64,000 nucleotides of DNA from Echinometra lucunter. Taxonomy: Eukaryota; Echinodermata; Echinoidea; Camarodonta; Echinometridae. Below, piece by piece: positions 10,492 through 25,000 of the stretch (its first letter is position 1; each line of letters starts with the position of its first letter). Made by a program: the position numbers and the translations under genes. The stretch covers positions 28,601,791-28,665,790 of the forward strand of contig CM057156.1 in the NCBI GenBank assembly GCA_029962745.1. Direction: 5' to 3'. The notes under the pieces are model-generated. The model was not told the origin of the DNA. It ran no database searches and worked only from the letters and a program-made list of their open reading frames with translations.

Positions 10492-13400
10492 GTAAGTGAT
10501 AATTTCTTCTTTCTCATGCCACCAGGCAATAGTATATGATTTTACTTTTCTGAATCCTGACCCATAGATAACCATTTCTTTCCTCTACTCTATCCTTCAC
10601 ATTTCCTTCTCTTTCTCTATTAATTCTAAAGTTAACTGTTTTTATTCTGTTCACTTTGTATAATAATAGTGGGTTCTTGTATAGTGCTCATGTCTGTCAG
10701 AATTGACACTCTGGGGGGCGTTTCATGAAACAATTAGTCGGTGGTTTTCACCGACAAAACTCTTCATGAAATGCTCCCCTGGTGCTCCAATGTTATTACC
10801 CTGGCTTTAGCAAGGCAGCCAATAAGGCGCTCTAGCATTTCAAGGAAATTCTTCCTACGAGGTACCCATTTACTACACCTGGGTTGAGAGTGGCAATTGT
10901 AGATTAATGTCTTGCCAAAAGACATCAAGAGATGCCAAGGTCAAAGACCAGCAATGCGTGAGATTTTAGGCAGGGAACCGTGAGATCACCAGGCATTGTG
11001 TGTCATATATATGTAGTCCGTGGGCCAGAGGGGGCTACCGTGCACCCCCCCCCCCCCTCTGACCCTCCGTCTTCGGTATCATTTTGTACGTTAGTTTCTC
11101 TAGTGTCAGAAAAACAAATGTTTCCAGGAATAAACTAAAATGCATTACGTTTTTTAAGCCATTCTTTAAATCAATGTCAAAATCAACGTTTTTCAAATTT
11201 TGACCCTTTTCTTGAAGGATGCCATTTTTAAAGATTTTAAATAGGCTCTATCTCAAGCAAAATAGGCTCAATTTGGTTGAACTTTCTATCATATAGTCTT
11301 CATCTCATTAGCAATCAACATGCAAAATTTTAGCCATTTATATTATCATTCTTATATGCAAATTAGGCCATAAAGTTTGCATATCATTAAATATGGAGAT
11401 TTCCTGTTTCAAATATTTTCAAAAATCGATTTCAAGTTTTATTTTCTTTTTCATGCACCACCAATAATATATTTTCTGCCAGACATCACATCATTCTCTT
11501 CATCTATATCTCTACTTATGGAAAAACGATGTTTCCAAGGTCACATGTCCCCCTAGCTTATGTTTCCAGCCCCTTTCCCAACTAAGGTCAAGGTACTTTT
11601 TTTGAGGTTTTTGCCTGTTTTTTAGGTTTCAGCTATGGAACGTACCTGAAATGTCCAGTAGATATTATCAAAACTTCATTAATTACTGAGTAATGCTTTT
11701 TGCTTGTTAGTAGAAGGCCACTATATGTTTTCTTTTTAATAAATATAGTTTTTTACTGCTGTACCCATTGTTAATATAACATGAATAGCATATAAGTGAA
11801 CATCAATATTGTGTTATGTAATTATCTATGTATTTTGGAAGACTATGTGAGCAGTTGTTATTCCTTTGATAATTAGAAACATAGCTTTTTTTTGTAGCTA
11901 GAAGCTGAAACCAATTATTTCCAAAATCAATTAGTCTGTAATACCACTGCAATTCAATATGTATTAACATGATTAAGTGTAACATAGGTTTAGCCTTCAT
12001 TTCCAGCCCTTATTCTGTGATATTATGATATGAATTCATGAGTAACTAATAACCCATAGTATAGTCAGCGGTTCCAGTAGGATATATTACATGTACGTTG
12101 TATTAAAAACTCAGTAGAAGAAATCACTTGTATAAAATGACAGTTTATGGTATCTTTCAATGAAGCATAATATCAATCAGAGAAATGTTATTAGTCTATA
12201 TATCCAGCCCTCACTGTAGTCTAGATAACAGCCGATTCACGATAATGTGTTAATACCACACTTCAAAATAGTCTTACATTTTATACTTACTATATGAAAT
12301 TTACATGATGACAATCATCCTTCCTGGTATCCTGCTTATTACACATCCATATTCCATTTATAGCAAACATTACCGTTATCATTGCATTTACAGTTTTCAC
12401 AGACTGACACTGAATGAAAGAATATTTTGATTTAAAACTGCAAAGGGATTTTTTTTTCTTCTGGGCGGAGACAAGAATCTGTAAAATATTTGAGGGAACA
12501 AGGGAGCAAGCGACCGAACAAGGGAAGGGTGTTGGCAGGTGTATCCCCCCCCCCTTCCCAAAAGATTATGTTTGAAGATGCTTGGAAGGAAGGTGATCTT
12601 CTTAATAGAAGGAGACGCAACTGTTTTCACTTCAAAGAACGGAAACGAAACACTACATAGGTATCAGACTTAAAGTCAGATCAAGAAGAAACAGAATTGG
12701 CGAGTGGTTTTCTACTGCAGTTAGGCTTTAGCAAGGAACAGGGACGTGACTATGTACAAGTCAGGAGCCCAGACAGCATCATCTTGTAGCACGACACCTA
12801 TTGTAGCAAGACATTTGTCTATAATAAATGCATTTGAAAACTTCAGAAGGTCGCAAATGGTATGAACTATAATTTGTTTTGGTCTAGAGCACTAAGTTAT
12901 ACAGCGCCTTTGTAATATTTGTTGCGGATATGTCAGTTTGAGATGTGTGATCCTAAACATTTTATCAAGTATCAGTGTAAGTAGACCGTAATATTGTCAA
13001 TCAATAAATCAATCAGTCAATCAAGTAGGGTAGAATTCCCAAGATTTATGGAGTGCATCCTTAATGAAGTCCTCCTATGTCTTCCTCTTGCATATCCAAG
13101 AAGAGTTTCCACAGGGCCACTGAGTGTACTATGAGCTCTGGATGCGGTTGAGCATTACCCGAAAGACTCTCTGCTGGGTCACTTTTGAGCTGACCTTTGG
13201 AAGGTTTCTGTACAGCTCAGAGTTCCTCATTCTCGTTGCGATCTGGTTGACGCTTAGAGCTGTCCTCAGCATTCGTGTGTTTGTGTTGTTTTTATAAGGG
13301 AGGGGATTCCATAAGCCCGTAGAATCTTCATCAGGTAGTCAAAGGCCTTTCTGAAGTCAATGAACACCATGACAATGCAGAGTCTCTTCTCTCTGGTACC

Positions 13401-16400
13401 CTCAAGAATTCTCCTATAGAACGTGAATGGTGGTGGATCTTCCCTTTAATCTGAAGCCATTCTGGTTGTATCTGAGCTTTTTGTAAATCTCTGGGTCAAT
13501 ACAGTTCAGAATCATCCTGCTGAGGGTCTTTGCAAAAAGTGGCATCAGTGAGATTCCCCATGTTGTTGTTGATAAGCATGATAAGGGAGGTCACGTTTCT
13601 TTGGTACGGGGATGATGTAACTAATCTTCCATTGATCTGGGACAACGCCATTCTCCAATGCCTGATTACCTATTTTGGTGATGATATCACCAAAATCACA
13701 CCTCTTCATCACCTCTGATACCACTTCATCCTCTCCATACGCCTTACCCTCCTTGATTCCCCTTCTCGATGTCCGTATCCTTGAATGGATGCCTGATCTC
13801 CCTGGTGTTCTGGGCCGTGGCAGGGGGTTGTCCTAGTAGGGTCTGAAAATGTTCCAGCCACTTCCCCTTCCTATCCACATGGCCTATACCTTGGGTCTCA
13901 CTTGAATTCTCTCTCTTCTTCCCCATGGTTTTCTTGATGATCATCCAGCTCTTCTTACTCTTACACATGTCTGCTATTCTCCCAACTCTTGATCTTCTCA
14001 GTCAGCACCTCCTCCCTCGTCTCAGTGTAGCTGCCATAGAGTTCCTCCTTCCTATTCTCAACACACTCTTTCACTACTCTGAAGGATCAGCATGGAAATC
14101 GTCCCTAGTAGCTCTCAGGTGTTCTCTGGCTGCACACACTCTGGGATCGTCAGAGTAGTCTCTCTCATCTTCTTCTTACACTCCAGCACCAGGGTCTCTC
14201 CTGATTCTGCTTCTGCAGTGATGAAGAATCCATACCTCCTTGTCGCACACTCACTACTTGTCTCCTACTCGCAGTCATCATTCCCTCTACACAAAACATT
14301 GAACCTGTACCTCAACTCCACAGTGTATTTCACCTGTAGCTCCCGATCTTCCTTTAATGCTCCCCAATCATAGGCAGTTCTTCAGGGCTTAGCTTTGCTC
14401 TTTCTTAGGCTCTCCATTGCTCATAACAAGCCAAATGATCACTGCTCAATGGACTGAAGTAATTGTAGGGCTCTGTGTCTTTGTCCAGAACACTTTTCCT
14501 CCACTTCTGTGGACCAAAACTTCCTAGTGAAGATCCTACGGGCTTACGGAATCCTCAAGATAGTGAGCCTGATATCCCTGATATGTTCAAACACCAAAGC
14601 CAAGGTCATGAAACGTGATGGGAAGACAGAGTTCGTTGATATACTTGCCGGAGTACCCGGGGTGATACATTAGCTCTATACATCTCTGTCATGCGTCTGG
14701 CACTCGATAACCACCATGACTCTGATTTCACTGTAACTCCAGCTCGGACTTGGGAGCAACGGTCAGGAATACACAGGAGGATGTTGTGGATAAGGTGAAG
14801 AAGGATTGGGCAGCATACCACAGCCTGAAGTCTGTATGGAAATCAGACCTCCGTAAAGACTTAAGAATATGTCTTTTCACAGCACAGTGGAGTTTGTGTT
14901 GTTGTACGGGTCAGAGACCGGGACCCTTACAAAAAGACTTCGGATGGTGGATAAGTGATACACAAGAATGTTGAGGACGGCTCTGAGCGTCAACCAGATT
15001 GCAACGAGAATGAGGAACTCTGAGCTGTATGGAAACCTTACAAATGTCAGGTCATCTCAAAAGTGACCCAGAGGAGAGTGAATCTCTCAGGTCTTGCTCA
15101 AAGGCATTTATAGCTCACGGTCCACTCAGTGGCTCTGTATAAAACTTTTAAAAGATATGCAAGAAGAGGAAGACCTAGGAGGACATATTGATTCAGTAAG
15201 GATGGGCACTGGTCTCCGGGAGAGAGGAGGCATCACTGAACGCATGAATGACAAAGGAAATAACTTAATTATCCATGGATCTTGCGAGTTCTACGCAACC
15301 TGATTGATAGAGTGATGACATTACAGTTTACTTACACTGATCCAAGAACGAATATTAAATGTTTTGTGTTTAGGATTACACTTCTCAAATGGACATATCG
15401 GCAACGGATATTACAAAGGCGCAGTATATAATACCGCTCTAAATTAAACCCATTATACATCATGTACCGATCATGTTTGCGATCTTTCTGAAGTTTTACA
15501 AATGCATTTTGCTACAACATGGTTTTGTGGTACAAGATGTCGTCGTCCGGGCTCCTGACCTGCACACTGTCATGTCCTTGTTTCTTCCTACAACTGCAGT
15601 AGAAAACCACCAGTTGGTCAATTCTGTTTCTTCTTCATCTGCCTCTAAGACTGATACCTCTGTTTGTAGTGTCTCCTTTCCGTTCTTTGAAGTAAAAAGG
15701 GTAGCCCAACCTTTAATGAAAATCAACTTCCTTCCAAGTAGCTTTTGAACCATATCATCTTGTGTGTTTGTGTGTGTGTGGGGGGGGGGTACATCCGTCC
15801 CACCCCCTTCCCCGACTCTGGCGCGTTTGTTTCCCACATATTTCACACATTCTTATCCCCGCCCCTAGCAAAAAATCCATTTGCACTTTTAAAGTTGAAA
15901 TTGAAAGATCTAGCGCACACTTTCGGGGAATTTTTGGATTTTTTCAATAAAAAGTAGGATTTGTACAAAGGAGAGAGGATGTAACTGCCCCCCCCCCCTC
16001 CTCCTCGGAGTTCGGTACAGTCATGAACTGTTGAAATATTCTTTCATTCAGTCTCAATCTTTGAAATTTGCTAATGCAGTATGGATGCAAATGGATGTGT
16101 AATAATAAGGATGCATGATACATGTAGGTTCATAACATGTTAGACTATTTTGAAGTGTGGTATCAACACATTATCGCGAATCGGCTGTTATCTAGACTAC
16201 AGTGAGGGCTGGATATATAGACTAATAACATTTCTCTGATTGATATTATGCTTCATTGAAAGATACCATAAACTGTCATTTTATACAAGTGATTTCTTCT
16301 ACTGAGTTTTTAATACAACGTACATGTAATATATCCTACTGAAACTGCTGACTATACTATGGGTTATTAGTTACTCATGAATTCATATCATAATATCACA

Positions 16401-19400
16401 GAATAAGGGCTGGAAATGAAGGCTAAACCTATGTTACACTTAATCATGTTAATATATATTGAATTGCGGTGGTATTACAGACTAATTGATTTTGGAAATA
16501 ATTGGTTTCAGCTTCTAGCTACAAAAAAAGCTATGTTTCTAATTATCAAAGGAATAACAACTGCTCACATAGTCTTCCAAAATACATGGATAATTACATA
16601 ACACATTATTATCTATATAGGGCATTTTAGCGGCGCATTAAAAACACATATTTTTTGTCTGCTTGAGATCTGTGCAATATCAGAGCATATTGTATATTAA
16701 AACACTGAATTCCCCATAGGCTCATGTACAAAATTTGCCATGCAATATTATGCGATATTGCATGGTCTCTTCGCGTGCGCACAATAAAACAAACATGCGC
16801 AGTAAGGATTACAATGCGTGGACACGCAATACACGCAAAGCACAAACGACACTTTGATGACGTCATAAAGAGGTAAGCCAAACTTGTGTGATCAAAATAA
16901 ATGTATGATGGGGGCCCTTTTTAGTTCCTGAAATGACATTTATTGAATTTTAAATCCCTTTGCTGTTGGGTTTAGATAATAATAATTATATTGGATGGCT
17001 TTATTTCATGGAATACCAGGAATATTCCACTCGTTAGGGCCAATATTGCACTCGTCTTCGATTCGTGCAATATTGGTCCTAATTCGTGGAATATTCTCTG
17101 GTATCCCATTCACAGCCATCCAATATAATATAAATATTGATGTTCACTTATGTGCTATTCATGTTATATTAACAATGGGTACAGCAGTAAAAAACTATAT
17201 TTATTAAAAAGAAAACATATAGTGGCCTTCTACTAACAAGCAAAAAGCATTACTCAATAATTAATGAAGTTTTGATAATATCTACTGGACATTTCGTTTT
17301 CAGGTACGTTCCATAGCTGGAACCTAAAAAACAGGCAAAAACCTCAAAAAAAGTACCTTGACCTTAGTTGGAAAAGGGGCTGGAAACATAAGCTAGGGGG
17401 ACATGTGACCTTGGAAACATCGTTTTTCCATAAGTAGAGATATAGATGAAGAGAATGATGTGATGTTTGGCAGAAAATATATTATTGGTGGTGCATGAAA
17501 AAGAAAATAAAATTTGAAATCGATTTTTGAAAATATTTGAAACAGGAAATCTCCATATTTAATGATATGCAAATTTTATGGCCTAATTTGCATATAAGAA
17601 TGATAATATAAATGGCTAAAATTTTGCATGTTGATTGCTAATGAGATGAAGACTCTATGATAGAAAGTTCAACCAAATTGAGCTTATTTTGCTTGAGATA
17701 GAGCCCATTCAAAATCTTTAAAAATGGCATACCTCAAGAAAAGGGTCAAAATTTGAAAAACATTGATTTTGACATTGATTTAAAGAATGGCTTAAAAAAC
17801 ATAATGCATTTGAGTTTATTCCTGGAAACATTTGTTTTTCTGACACTAGAGAAACTAACGAACAAAATGATACCCAAGACAGAGGGTCAGAGGGGGGGGG
17901 GGTGATGTGGGCATGAGAAAGAGATTTGGGGGGGATGAGCAAGAGCCCCCAATGCAGGAGTCTCAGCCTAATGCATGAGACTTGACATGTCTGAGACATT
18001 GGTGCCACGGCTGGACTCGAATCGCCAACCTTGTGTATATACTGTTGATTTATGATTTTTATGGCCAAATGAATAGTAATGATAATAATGAATCATCATC
18101 ATCCCTCCCGATCATTGATAAAACTTGTGATCACAGGGACTGCAAAAGGTCCACGCCCTCTTTTTAGGGGAACTTTGCAGAATAGTCTACCCTTCTTGAT
18201 AGGTGAAATCCCCAAAAGTATATTTTGCAGGAAATCCCTCAATTTCAAATCCTGGATTTGTGACTAGTTGTGACAAAAGCACAAAGGATGGGTTTTTCAT
18301 TGATCAAATAAATAAAGCCTTCATGCTTCACTGTACATCCATTTCATCTTGTACAGTAAGGCTATTAGGTTATGAATAGTTGCAGTATGAGGTTCTTTTC
18401 ACTAAGAAGCATCAAAGATTGGAATCTACATTGTCTTTTTTATGTAGCCTTTGAAATTGGAGAAATGCAAAAAATGTACCTCAAGTGTGCAGGCTCCCAA
18501 CCATTCTGCACTCCCAGCTATTCTGTACTTGCAGCATTTGGTAATATAGATCCAAAATTGCTATTAGCGACAACAAAATGAACTTAGGGACAAAAATCTG
18601 TTCAGTTCTGGAAAACTAAAAGAATGTTACCCATGAAAATTAGCAGGAAAGAAAGGAGACAAAAAATGTAGTGTTTGCTCCATGGAAATATCTCTTTGTT
18701 ATAAGCTTGTGTGAAATATGAAACAAATTTCTTTTTTTGGTGTAGTGTGATATTCTTGCTGGATGATAAAGCATAAGGGAGAGAGAGAAAGAGGGAGCTG
18801 TAGGTACCTTAGAAACAAGGATATCGTTAAAAAAAAGCAATGACATTTGAATGTAATCTTCCTAGTGCATTTGTGTTTGACGAAGATTAAAACCCATTCC
18901 CAGGAGGTTTATTGAGTTTGAAATCCATGATGGCCACCCGTAATTCCGGTTGGCTTATAACACTTTTGTCACCACTCACCAGACGATTTTTCTTTTGTTG
19001 TTAGGAATTATGGAATGCAAAGCTTTGTAATATATCCCCAGGCTGCATGATTCCAAAAAGGAAAGATAGCGGAGATTAGCAGGCTTTTGTCAGAGGAATA
19101 AGACAGTTCCATGCTGCATCTTCTAACCTATTGGGAATATGCAGCAATACAAGAATAACGGTGCCAGTGGGGAAATAATTTTACTGAATGTAAAGTGTTT
19201 AATGCATTACTTTCAGGAAATTTTAGTTTTGAAAAATCCCTTCTTTTGTCAGTAACACACACTTCCAATATAACTTTTAAAATTCATCACTTTGGTCTAT
19301 GGCATTTTTTTTTTCGGGGGGGGGGGGGGGCACTGAATATGTTTTTTTCTTCCATTTTTTAACCTCTGAAATAAGATGTTTCCCTTATTTTTTCTCTCTT

Positions 19401-21959
19401 TCTGTATTTTGAAGATTTAGATAGATACATGTATCAAAGCTTCACTATTTTCTCATCAAGAGATTAACTTCTGGAAAAAACTGAAATAAAGATGATGATC
19501 ATATGTTTAGTTTTAACCTATTGAGTGCTAAGCCTGAGATAAAACTGGCTAGGGTCTGTGGAAAATTGCATGTTATACTGAAATCAAATCATGCTCAATG
19601 GGTTAACAATTCTCAAAATTTGCCTCATTCTGTGATGCTTGGTTATGTGTGCCTATTAAGGCACCTTATCATAAGTCAGAGCCAATTTAACGTCTTTTCT
19701 GCTCAGCATCTTTCCCGCTCAGCATCTTTCTCCTCCGATCCTTCGTTTCTCTGTTGACAAAACAACGGGGAATCAGGAAAGCTGGTGTAAAAAAAAAAAT
19801 GTTGTGGAGAAGACGATCATAGACGTGGAGCGAGACTTTTGATAAGCGGCCTTTTGTAAGGAGCTACATGTTCCCTTTTAGTCAGATGCTCTTAGTGGAA
19901 GACTTTCTTCATACTATTTAATAAAAAAAAAGAGGAATATACAATGGATTTCATTTTCTCATTTTTTTTGCTAAATTGATCATCTGGTGTATTAGTACCA
20001 TATGGTGTATACCAATATACAGTACAAACATTCCAATCTACAATGGGTACCAGCAGCTTGATATCATTACAAATAATGAACATTGCTGATGAATGATTGT
20101 TTTGTCATGCAAATTGCATCACATTTTTGGCTATAATGCTCAATAATTATTCTCAGCACTCAGTCAGTTGCATTTTGTCTTTTGATAGCTTTCTGGATTA
20201 TATTGTATGACTGATACATGCAGGTGAATTTCCTGTTGTCTTCCATGCTCTGTGTGAAGTACATTAATCAGACTTTCAAGCAGTGCCTTAGGTAAAAACG
20301 ATGTAGTCATGTCCATTGAATTCCAAACTATGTGACAATACTTGATAATGTATCACTCGTGACTTTTTCCCCATTAAGGCAAGAAGAGCTTCTCAAAGTG
20401 ATTGGATGTTTTCTCGATTGATATAACAGAAGAGAAAATTATGCAGACCAAGAATGCTTTAGGCAATCATGAGCAATAAAGGTTTTCAGGCACAGTAAAT
20501 TTATTTCCCTAATCAGGTTTATAGGATTTCTCCCACCAGCACTTCATTTGGTGTCAATGACTGAGAATGGCCTAGATCCTAGGAGCTCCAAACCAAGAGG
20601 TATCTCTGCAGACGTTGTGGTTGTATCAGTTGTGTAAAAGAGACAATATTCACAAAGTGGTTAGCCACATGTCACTGTCAAATTGCTTTTTAATGCAGTA
20701 TTCCAAACAAATATGTGAATTTTATATGCTGTGTGAGTTTGTATGATGCTGAATGCCAAATGTTAAATGCATTATAACGGTGTTTGGGGGTACTTCGTGG
20801 TTCAGTTTCTACATCCTCAGTGCCACTAAAATATCAAAATATGTAGCAAATAAGATTGTGTGAGCTGACTTTTTATATGGTCCATAGGCCAATCAACTCA
20901 ATTTATTTCTTATGTTTTTTCTATATAAAGGCAGGCTCTCCGTAGCTCTTTATGGGCTCTTCTTTTACAGGTGTGATGCAACATGCAAGCATATTGGAAT
21001 CACTGTGGATCTTAAACTGTTAAATGAATGTACTTGCTGGGGTGAGGAAGGGGAAGAAGAAAAAAGGCAGGGTTGACCCTCCAATAGGTGATGGACCGTA
21101 TACCTGGGTCATTTCATCTCATTCTAACCAGGGTGTGAAAGGGCTCTGCTTGTAGAGAAGGGGAAGACAAGGTAGGGTCAACTCTCCAATAGGCTTTGGT
21201 TGTGATGCAGCAAGACATATCTTCCCTATACCTGGGACTGGGTCATTTCATCTCATTCTAACCAGGGTGTGAAAGGGCTCTGCTTGTAGAGAAGGGGAAG
21301 ACAAGGTAGGGTCAACTCTCCAATAGGCTTTGGTTGTGATGCAGCAAGACATATCTTCCCTATACCTGGGTTAGTTCATCTAAATCTTAATAAGGAGTGA
21401 GAGGGCACTGCTGGGTGTGTGTGTGTGTGTGGGGGGGGGGGTGGGGTGGGGGTTGGAGGGAGAGGGTATTGGGGGATGGGATGGAGAAGGGAAAGGTAGA
21501 TCATAGAGGTAGCCTCTCCAATGGGCCAAGCATCTTCCTAATACCTGGGTCAGTTCATCTAGATTTTACCAGCATGTGAAAGGACACTGATTGCTGGGGG
21601 CATTGATTAAATGAACAAGAACAAATATTGATCTGAATAATTTCTGTCTTAAGTTCAAACTGACTTGTATACCTTTTCTCCATGTAGTAGTGTATTAGGG
21701 GTTTCTTACATTTTTTTTTGCCAGTGATAATGCTAAATAAGAAATTCACAAGAGACTTAATTTCTGTGGCTGTTGTGACATTCAGGAGGCAGTGACAGTC
21801 AAGAAAGTAAGGTATCCTTTGTAATCTGAGCAGTAATATAGAAATCTCTCTTATTACAATATCTAGTTCAATGTGACTTCCTGTCATATGTCTTAAAAAG
21901 TTTTGTTTCATTATTTATTGATTTATTAGATTTTAATTTATTTATTGGTTTATTAGTTT

Positions 21960-22022
<63 letters not shown>

Positions 22023-25000
22023 TGATTGATTGATTGGTTGATTTATCTATCTGTCTGTCTATTCATATATATATATTTTTTTTTGGGGGGGGGGTGGTAG
22101 GTTTTAGTGCCTGGATGTAAAGTTTGATCCTGGAAATGTTCACTTGTTTTACTGCCAGAGTCAATGAAAGCATGTATTTTTCTTTTGATAAGGCACAAGA
22201 GATTTATTCCAGCTACCATACGATCCCGTTCTGAACACAGAAATAGAAGACGTAGAAGGCGCATACCCATTCACAAAGCACGCATCGCGGTATCGCCGTC
22301 GGACCCGCTGGGCGATTCGCTTGAGTGCACATGCCGCCATCTTGCTTAGTCCTCGGTCTCTTCGGCAAGCCCACTCGACCGTATATGACACTGTCAATTT
22401 CTGTTCTGAAATTTTCTCCAAAGAGGCCATGCATTCTGAGGTTGGCCTACCTATTCATAAGCCAATTGATCGTGTGCATTATCTACTTGCACAACGGCAG
22501 TATAAGTTATTATTTTTTGCCAAGATGAATAAAGAAAGCTTCTAATTAACTCTTTCAAGATAATACGTTATTCTCCATTTTAGTACCTCAGTTTCTCTTT
22601 AACACTTAGTTTCCTTATAATTTTCTTGTCAGTTTTCTTTAAGTTTGGGTTCTCTTTCAAGACACATTTCCTTATCTAATTTGATTTTTTTAATATTTTG
22701 GGAGGGAGCTTCTCATAAAATAAAAAAAAATACGTGGAATGAAGTATTGTTTTATATTATTTTTTTCAATGAACATCCTAACCATAATTTGTCCAAATTC
22801 ATTCATACCCCGTGATTTTGAAAATCTGAATTTAAAAAGTCGATTAAACTTTGATTTTTTTTCCCTTTGGGGAGGGGGGGGGGGGGAGACTTATAAGTCA
22901 ACACTACATATAAACTCACACACACACACGATGTCATTCTTCATTACACAAATGCTTAAACAAACATTTACTCAATCAACTTCATATATTTCAGCGCACT
23001 TCACAAAAAACAACAAACAAACAGTCAAACAGACATACAAACAACCAAAAGGACAAAAGATATAATATGTAAAGAGAATTTGCGAAACTATGCCACCCAA
23101 ATAAAATTTAACAGGCTACAGATTATTTCAATTAAGTAACGTTCAATGTTTATTCTTTCCTCCCAGAAAAATTCGAGGTTCACATTATCAGTAACAGCAA
23201 TAATGTGAAAATGGTGATGTAGAAACTGGCAAACACATTGGCAAGTAACAAGTAATAAATTAGGGAATACACTATGAACCTCCAATTAATTACTTAGTAG
23301 GGAATTAGTAGGGGAAAAATTACTGGAGGGCTACAGATGAATTGCCCCAAATGTAAAAAAAAAATAGCCCTTGTAAGTTGCAAGAGCCTCCATAAAAATT
23401 GTCATTAGGTTCAATACAAAATATGATTCGGAATGAATTGAACAGTAGGAAAAAGCCCCTGTACAGAAATATTTTTTCCCTACTCAGTACGTACATTACA
23501 TGGAGTCCATGGCCGTATGCAGCGGGGGGGGGGGGGGGAACCCCAGAATTTTGAAAAATGCAAAAAAGCCCTCGTGACCAGCTCAGTGGCTTTGCTCCCT
23601 AGCATTTGGGCTTTTTTTTGAAATTTTTACACGTCTTGCCCCCCCCCCCCCCCACCCCCCCCCAAAAAAAAAATCTGCGTACGGCCCCGATGGAGTCAAT
23701 TGCTATATGATCATCATAAGCCCAATAGCATAAAATGCAACAAAAACAGTCACCTTACAAGACACGTTACATGTACATGCATTACATAATTTTGTCAGAA
23801 TATTTTTCTAGTCAAGTTCAAAATTCTTTTTCTTTTGTATTTTGTGAGTTACACCAATGCACAAAACATTTCTTGCCAAACAAACTTAGCACAAGCTATT
23901 CATATTTTCAAACAAATAGGTGCATATGTCGACAGGCTTATATTGAAAAATTCAGAACTCCTTTTAAATTCTAATGGTGATCGTTCTTCAATATCCATGA
24001 AGAATACTTTATGTTTTTACACTAACTCAAACAAGAGAAAAAAATAAAAGTATAGTTTACATTCTACACAGCGTTATGTTTCTTCAACCGTGTCTTAATG
24101 AAACTGCACTGGAAATAATTGGCATAAAATTGTGAAAAGGCACAACAAAGGCAAGTAAACTAGAGCATATCACAATAGAATCACAGCTCATACATATGAA
24201 CCTATAACAGCGGTAAACTGTGCAACATGCTGCCGCAAATTTTACTTAATAAGTACCACTCATGCATGTATCCCACCTATCACTTTCATTTTTCTGGGCA
24301 ACTCATACTGCAGCAAAGTAGAATGGTAATGATTTATTGGCAGTTGAAATATTCTGGTGTGAGATTTGATAATGAAATAAATTCTGCACTTGTGATACTT
24401 CATGAGACATGGAGTACTTTTAAGAAGAAAAAAAAAATTGACTTGGGAATCTACATACCACCAAACCCAAATCAGTGATGTCCTGATCATGACACTCAGC
24501 TGTGAAAGCAAGGATTCTCTTAAAGACATTATATTGCATCATGCTATATTACATCAAGTTGAGATGAGCACCACTCATACATTTATCAATCTTCCACTAT
24601 TGAAACTGTACAATACTTAAGTACAAAACTATTGCATCTGTACAACACTTAAGTACAAAACATACATATACTATACATATATATGCATTTACAAAATAAT
24701 CTCTGAAAATGGCAAATTAAGGCAAGTTAAGGAAATAGGCACAAACTTGAATATCATTTCAGTGACTGAAGTTGCGTTGCATGAGCATATTGCAAAGTAT
24801 CAAATGAGCACAAAATGTAAACAGAATGCACGTCCATAGTGATAAAAAACAAAACATATTGCATCATACTAAAATGGATAAGATGCATCAATCTTTAAAT
24901 CAGTACATGAGAAAGCATCTTTGTGGCGAAGCTTCTGACGACAAGGACAAGAAAATGCCTGAATCTACACAGTTGAATTGCCTGCCCAGTAGGATCGAAG

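Larger units (their letters stand above)
14955..17903. repeat. Right arm of a long inverted repeat
   Basis: Pairs with 11041-13288. It is longer because of a roughly 530-bp insertion (16603-17133) and low-complexity expansion near 15760-15800. The inner 15000-15230 part encodes the retrotransposon C-terminal segment; the outer 2 kb is AT-rich and looks like its 3' untranslated region. Confidence 0.9.

Noticed and set aside
16416..16601. Conserved 61-codon peptide in both arms of the inverted repeat
   Set aside because: The conservation follows from the DNA duplication; the other arm has frame-changing differences, and the region looks like retrotransposon 3' UTR.
22240..22265. Arg-rich HRNRRRRRR stretch, considered as the start of a Harbinger-type nuclease
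   Set aside because: The shared sequence extends into non-coding blocks and no nuclease motifs follow in either copy.
22161..22430. 89-codon minus frame beside the YY1-type motif, considered as a small gene
   Set aside because: The inverted copy at 25818 meets a stop after five codons, and no family is recognisable.
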